Shown here piece by piece: positions 16,654 to 16,995 of a DNA stretch of 16,995 nt. The notes under the pieces were generated by a model. That model searched no databases. It was not told the origin of the DNA and was given only the letters and a program-made list of their open reading frames with translations. Every line of letters begins with the position of its first letter. Positions within the stretch are counted from its first letter, which is position 1. Source of the stretch: DATGSF01 sp035302865 (GTDB lineage: Bacteria; Bacteroidota; Bacteroidia; Chitinophagales; Chitinophagaceae); contig DATGSF010000005.1 of NCBI GenBank assembly GCA_035302865.1, positions 1 to 16,995 of the forward strand. Direction: 5' to 3'. The position numbers were made by a program, and so were the translations under genes.

Positions 16654-16995
16654 ATGAAAAAAATTCTCATTACTGGTGGAGCTGGTTTTATTGGTTCTAA
16701 TCTTATTGAATATTTTTTAAATAAGAATTATGAAATAAGGTGCTTAGATAATCTATCTACGGGTCATATGCATAATATAGAAGCTTTTTTAAAAAATGAA
16801 AAATTTACCTTTATAAAAGGTGACATCCGTGATATTGACACTTGCCATAAGGCTCTTGAAGGTGGAGTGGACTATATTTTACATCAAGCAGCTCTAGGTT
16901 CCGTACCGCGTTCTTTAAAAGACCCTTTAATGAGTAATGAGGTTAATGTTTCTGGTTTTTTAAATATCTTATGGGCGGCAAAAGAAGCGAAAGTT
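16654..16995 (+). CDS. WbpP-like UDP-N-acetylglucosamine 4-epimerase (3' end outside window)
   Basis: The 114 visible residues start at ATG 16654 and stay open to the window end. This is an extended short-chain dehydrogenase/epimerase. The NAD-binding glycine motif GGAGFIGS lies at 8-15, Asp32 ends the second strand (CLDNLSTG), GDIRD is at 56-60 and HQAALGSVPRS at 77-87. The last motif and SNEVNVSGFLNILWAA are typical of the WbpP/TviC group, which interconverts UDP-GlcNAc and UDP-GalNAc or their uronic acids for O-antigen and capsule synthesis. The catalytic Tyr-x-x-x-Lys lies beyond the window, so activity and substrate cannot be confirmed. A full promoter just upstream suggests the first gene of a new unit, perhaps a polysaccharide locus. 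Confidence 0.9.
   Translation, partial: MKKILITGGAGFIGSNLIEYFLNKNYEIRCLDNLSTGHMHNIEAFLKNEKFTFIKGDIRDIDTCHKALEGGVDYILHQAALGSVPRSLKDPLMSNEVNVSGFLNILWAAKEAKV

Noticed and set aside
1..16995. CRISPR arrays, tRNA or rRNA genes, insertion sequences, phage genes, defence systems
   Set aside because: No spaced repeats, cloverleaf sequence, transposase or integrase motifs or terminal inverted repeats were found; base use looks even throughout, without a sign of recent transfer.

Overview
The window is AT-rich DNA from a member of the Bacteroidota. The evidence is an alternative complex III (ACIII) operon joined to cytochrome oxidase genes, a GldC homologue, a TonB-dependent receptor with an N-terminal carboxypeptidase-regulatory-like domain, start codons without obvious Shine-Dalgarno sequences, and three matches to the Bacteroidota -7 promoter element TAnnTTTG. 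I cannot name the genus. All genes that I can support lie on the plus strand, and no gap between genes exceeds 300 bases.

Region 1 (1-8596) is a respiratory operon: the 3' part of actB, then actC, actD, actE, actF, coxB and coxA, closed by a strong intrinsic terminator. ACIII oxidises menaquinol. Electrons pass through its Fe-S and haem c subunits to the CuA centre of the aa3-type oxidase, probably inside a supercomplex. Only the C-terminal iron-sulfur part of ActB is visible; actA should lie upstream. A long hairpin sits between actB and actC.

Region 2 (8617-15362) looks like a second transcription unit. It has a -7-like promoter, then six tightly packed genes with gaps of 2 to 17 bases, then an intrinsic terminator. 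The genes encode a short MutS-family ATPase without mismatch-recognition domains, KdsB (CMP-Kdo synthesis), a TonB-dependent outer-membrane receptor, an exported propeller-like protein of unknown role, GldC, and NadA (quinolinate synthase). Several of these concern the envelope, but I see no single pathway that joins them.

Region 3 (15395-16995) holds a MerR-type regulator with a very long acidic, low-complexity N-terminal extension, under its own promoter. It is followed by a well-formed promoter (TTG-N19-TAccTTTG) driving a WbpP-like UDP-N-acetylglucosamine 4-epimerase gene that runs off the window. This may be the edge of a surface-polysaccharide locus.

I did not find a convincing new biological system. 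The items most worth a second look are the short MutS-like protein in an envelope operon, the acidic MerR extension, the unknown exported protein beside gldC, and the hairpin inside the respiratory operon.
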